Shown here: one piece after another, positions 62,901 to 64,000 of the stretch | Layout: each line of letters begins with the position of its first letter | Position numbering within the stretch: the first letter of the stretch is position 1 | DNA from: Apostichopus japonicus | Taxonomy: Eukaryota; Echinodermata; Holothuroidea; Aspidochirotida; Stichopodidae | Length of the DNA stretch: 64,000 nt | Assembly (NCBI RefSeq): GCF_037975245.1 | Contig: NC_092565.1 | Coordinates: 6,120,999-6,184,998 of the forward strand | Reading direction: 5' to 3' | The notes under the pieces: model-generated | What the model was told of the DNA's origin: nothing | The model's database searches: none | What the model saw: only the letters and a program-made list of their open reading frames with translations | Position numbers and translations under genes: made by a program

Positions 62901-62910
62901 GCAAACGACA
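46994..62910 (+). CDS. Type-1 ferlin (dysferlin/myoferlin class), N-terminal exons
   Basis: Four exons (46994-47087, 57942-57997, 61047-61138, 62805-62910) join in phase into the first 116 codons. They spell a C2A domain starting at the initiator Met: [18 protein letters not shown], then [39 protein letters not shown], a [12 protein letters not shown] loop and [13 protein letters not shown]. The KSTxVIKNxLNPVWN, EWDL and GRNRxLG blocks match C2A of dysferlin/myoferlin rather than otoferlin. Known role of the family: large multi-C2, tail-anchored proteins in calcium-dependent membrane fusion and resealing. The rest of the gene lies right of the window. Only one acidic residue (Asp23) is visible in loop 1 and two in loop 3, so calcium binding by C2A is uncertain. 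DYSF versus MYOF cannot be assigned. Confidence 0.9.
47806..47974. repeat. (AT)n microsatellite
   Basis: About 170 bp of TA/AT dinucleotide with a few TTTA and ACA interruptions. The 107-codon open frame on the minus strand here (Ile-Tyr repeats) is an artefact. Confidence 0.97.
48429..48512 (+). mobile_element. 60-bp retroelement-tail insertion between 12-bp direct repeats
   Basis: CATGTTAAATAC at 48429-48440 is repeated exactly at 48501-48512, enclosing 60 bp that contain TTTGAAGAAGA .. GGATCGAAACGTC. The order TTGAAGA, short hairpin (48456-48470, six pairs including two G-U, loop of three), GAAAC resembles a degenerate hammerhead core of the kind reported in Penelope-like retroelement ends. 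No coding part remains, so it would be a 5'-truncated remnant. The core C of CUGANGA is T here, so activity is unlikely. Confidence 0.45.
51505..51975. repeat. 52-bp minisatellite inside the hAT-like element
   Basis: About nine imperfect units repeat CAAGTCGTCAAAATGACAAA followed by ATTGACGTTTTGCCGAGATA. The period between clean neighbouring units (51597 to 51649) is 52 bp. Minus-strand open frames here repeat CISAKRQFS and related words only because of the repeat. Confidence 0.9.
52265..52567 (+). pseudogene. Decayed non-LTR reverse transcriptase fragment
   Basis: About 100 codons resemble the core of a LINE-type reverse transcriptase: VGVPWSG near residue 46 in place of Gx[18 protein letters not shown] in place of PxLFxxYxND, and KYGDDTAVS (residues 80-88) at the YxDD catalytic motif. 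A poly-G run (52421-52430) sits where the motif is disrupted, and the frame stops soon after the YxDD. It is a fragment within the composite element and cannot be active. Confidence 0.6.
53171..53455. repeat. Tandem duplication, 160-bp unit
   Basis: TTTTATATGTATACTGGAAG at 53171 recurs at 53331. Both copies carry GAAGGAACAACATACTA and GAATGTGCCTGTGAGCGTAA; the second has lost about 35 bp in the middle. Confidence 0.9.
53684..54135. repeat. Tandem triplication, ~190-bp unit
   Basis: CCTTGTCTATTTTATACATT occurs at 53684, 53877 and 54067, each time followed by a similar GTGG..ATTCTTT..AATAAGACCAAT block. The first two copies also share CAGCCGGCTCTCCTTGCCCT. The third copy is truncated. Confidence 0.9.
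54794..54832. repeat. Hairpin with 13-bp perfect arms
   Basis: TGTTCCATTCAAC (54794-54806) pairs perfectly with GTTGAATGGAACA (54820-54832) across a GC-rich 13-base loop. It lies inside the composite hAT-like element. Confidence 0.8.
55364..55414. repeat. Perfect 25-bp inverted repeat, G-run rich, near hAT-like end
   Basis: Two perfect 25-bp arms (55364-55388 and 55390-55414) are separated by one base. Each arm has four runs of four or more G (or C) and is capable of G-quadruplex or cruciform structure. The right arm ends 57 bp from the element's right terminus. A weaker hairpin of the same kind (12-bp arms, ACA loop) lies at 55023-55049. Confidence 0.9.
57942..57997 (+). CDS. Ferlin exon 2
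   Basis: The 56-bp exon follows a strong acceptor (ctttcttccag) and ends AATGCT|gtgagt. It encodes [18 protein letters not shown], the KxVIKNxxNPVWN signature of C2 domains in dysferlin-class ferlins. Confidence 0.92.
57998..61046 (+). other. Ferlin intron 2
   Basis: The intron contains a tRNA-derived SINE (59010-59256) and otherwise unique AT-rich sequence. No extra exon with matching phase was found. Confidence 0.75.
59010..59256 (+). mobile_element. tRNA-derived SINE in ferlin intron 2
   Basis: The head GGAGTGTTAGCTCAGTGG .. GAGTTCGAGTC .. CACTCC has tRNA A and B boxes. The outer bases GGAGTG and CACTCC can pair as an acceptor stem, but the T stem is broken, so this is not a functional tRNA gene. 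It is followed by about 150 bp of body and a TACATACATTCATACATACA tail (59230-59254), typical of a SINE. Confidence 0.7.
61047..61138 (+). CDS. Ferlin exon 3
   Basis: The acceptor is tattcttttcag and the donor AACAG|gtaaaa. The exon encodes [12 protein letters not shown] and the calcium-loop region [11 protein letters not shown]; the split Arg codon is completed by exon 4. Confidence 0.92.
61139..62804 (+). other. Ferlin intron 3
   Basis: AT-rich sequence with no recognised repeat. Short open frames on both strands show no domain. Confidence 0.75.
62805..62910 (+). CDS. Ferlin exon 4
   Basis: The acceptor is tcttccggcag and the donor ACGACA|gtaagt. The exon encodes [17 protein letters not shown] and the start of the last C2A strand (ADGTGRQTT), ending in phase 0. 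No next exon is found before the right edge. Confidence 0.9.
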
Positions 62911-64000
62911 GTAAGTAGTCGATCCTGCATGGATCACTGGATCTCGAGAGAATTTTATGTCCTTGTTTTTTAATTTTTTTTTGTCCCCTCTCTTGTCCTC
63001 CTCGCTTGTCTTATTTCTTAGGTGAATCAGGGTTTCTCAGACCACTACTTATTTCTTTCCTTCTGATTCGTTTCGTACAGAACTGCTGTTAAAACCGAGC
63101 GACAAGTTATCAAGATGTCTTTGACAAACATATATGATAGCAAGACAATGTAGTAATACAAACAAAGTATAGTCAACTCTCAAGGATAAAATCAATGGCT
63201 GTGATGGTGTGGGATAAATGTTTTGGCATATGATGTTATGTAGGTTTTAAAGGGCATCACAAGTTGATGCTATAAGTTTAGTGTATTGAAGTTCAATCAT
63301 ATCCAAAAGTAACTGATAATACAAAAAGAAAGAGAAGAAGAGGAAAGGGGGGTGTGGGGGGGGGAGATAATGCTAAGCAAAGACACATATACAGTAGCTG
63401 AAGGAGGTGCATATTCAGTTAATATACTTACAGTAGCTTTCAAGCACTACAATTGTAGCTATGGGGAATATTTCCCATTGTTAAAGGTGACTATTGTTGT
63501 TTTCCAATGAAATATCAAGACAAAATGAAGTTATATAGAAATATCCAGACTGGCAACAACAAAAACAATATTGCATTCAAAAAAAGGTTTCCTAAATTAG
63601 CCTCTGCCATATGATCATCATTACAGACCACGGTGATCAAATTCCTGGATTAAGGAATGGTTTATCCAGTAAAATAGTTTCCATTCAAACAACCTTAACT
63701 AGACCGAGGAAACAATATATCAAGGTGCGATTTCTCCAGGAAATGAAGAATATATATGTCACTGGAATATCCCCATTAATACATCACCATTGTACAATCT
63801 TTCATCTTTCTATGCAGATGAACCTAGGCCCTAGCAAAAGTTAACATATATATATAAAAGAACCATTAAGGCAGAGCTTTTCTTAATTACTTGTCATACA
63901 ACTGGTAAAATTTTTCCCAACAGTTTTTATTGCTGTAAATCAGATATACTTCACTGTCTTTTATATGCAAAGCCAGTGTAAGAGTAATAGTTGAATGAAT
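62911..64000 (+). other. Ferlin intron 4 (runs off the window)
   Basis: No exon of phase 0 continuing C2A is found. A good-looking acceptor at about 63817 (tttctatgcag) is followed by an in-frame stop after eight codons. A poly-G tract lies near 63349-63364. Confidence 0.65.

Noticed and set aside
63817-63844. Possible ferlin exon 5 after tttctatgcag
   Set aside because: The frame required by exon 4 meets a stop after eight codons, and the residues do not resemble the end of C2A.

Overview
This is a gene-bearing stretch of a metazoan nuclear genome. It is AT-rich, its genes are split by GT-AG introns from about 200 bp to over 10 kb, and it is full of DNA-transposon debris, tRNA-derived SINEs, minisatellites and long poly-G/C tracts. 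The gene repertoire and repeat style suggest an invertebrate deuterostome, most likely an echinoderm (a sea cucumber is possible). That assignment is inference only, because no lineage-diagnostic sequence was found. Nothing indicates bacteria, phage, plasmids or CRISPR.

Four protein-coding genes can be assembled exon by exon with matching splice phases. (1) + strand, 88-10767: the C-terminal part of a Neuralized-type E3 ligase (NHR1, NHR2, C3HC4 RING), the ligase class that promotes endocytosis of Delta/Jagged ligands in Notch signalling; its 5' exons lie left of the window. (2) - strand, 24232-21379: a complete two-exon RNF139/TRC8-type ER-membrane RING-H2 ligase of 647 aa. (3) - strand, 44422-31456: a 16-exon gene of 653 aa whose C-terminal half matches HAUS8/Hice1, the microtubule-binding augmin subunit, preceded by about 300 residues of Ser/Pro-rich sequence not found in the human protein. 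(4) + strand, from 46994 beyond the right edge: the first four coding exons of a type-1 ferlin (dysferlin/myoferlin class) encoding C2A. The genes are not an operon and show no shared pathway. Neuralized and RNF139 converge across about 10.6 kb, RNF139 and HAUS8 are in tandem, and HAUS8 and ferlin are divergent with about 2.6 kb between start codons.

The non-coding space is a record of transposon activity. Several insertions can be delimited to the base by terminal inverted repeats plus target-site duplications (TSDs): a 591-bp TTAA element (14478-15068), a pair of 348-bp hAT-type MITEs (17372-17719, with a TSD, and 25332-25679), a 2.0-kb hAT-like element (26262-28262, TSD AGTCAGCC) containing a 663-bp element (26532-27194, TSD CAATAATCG), an 818-bp foldback element (43331-44148, TSD GTCGGAGAC) in HAUS8 intron 1 beside a near-perfect ~0.55-kb tandem duplication, and a 4.9-kb composite hAT-like element (50548-55471, TSD CATCCAAT) in ferlin intron 1. 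The last holds a 52-bp minisatellite, a decayed reverse-transcriptase fragment and other tandem repeats. A 60-bp insertion between 12-bp direct repeats at 48429-48512 resembles a Penelope-type/hammerhead-like retroelement tail. No intact transposase or reverse transcriptase is present, so all elements look non-autonomous.

The most unusual observations are an identical 25-nt four-G-run motif at the same sub-terminal position in two different hAT-type elements, the nested element stacks with exact TSDs, and the long N-terminal extension of the HAUS8-like protein. I did not find a convincing new multigene system.
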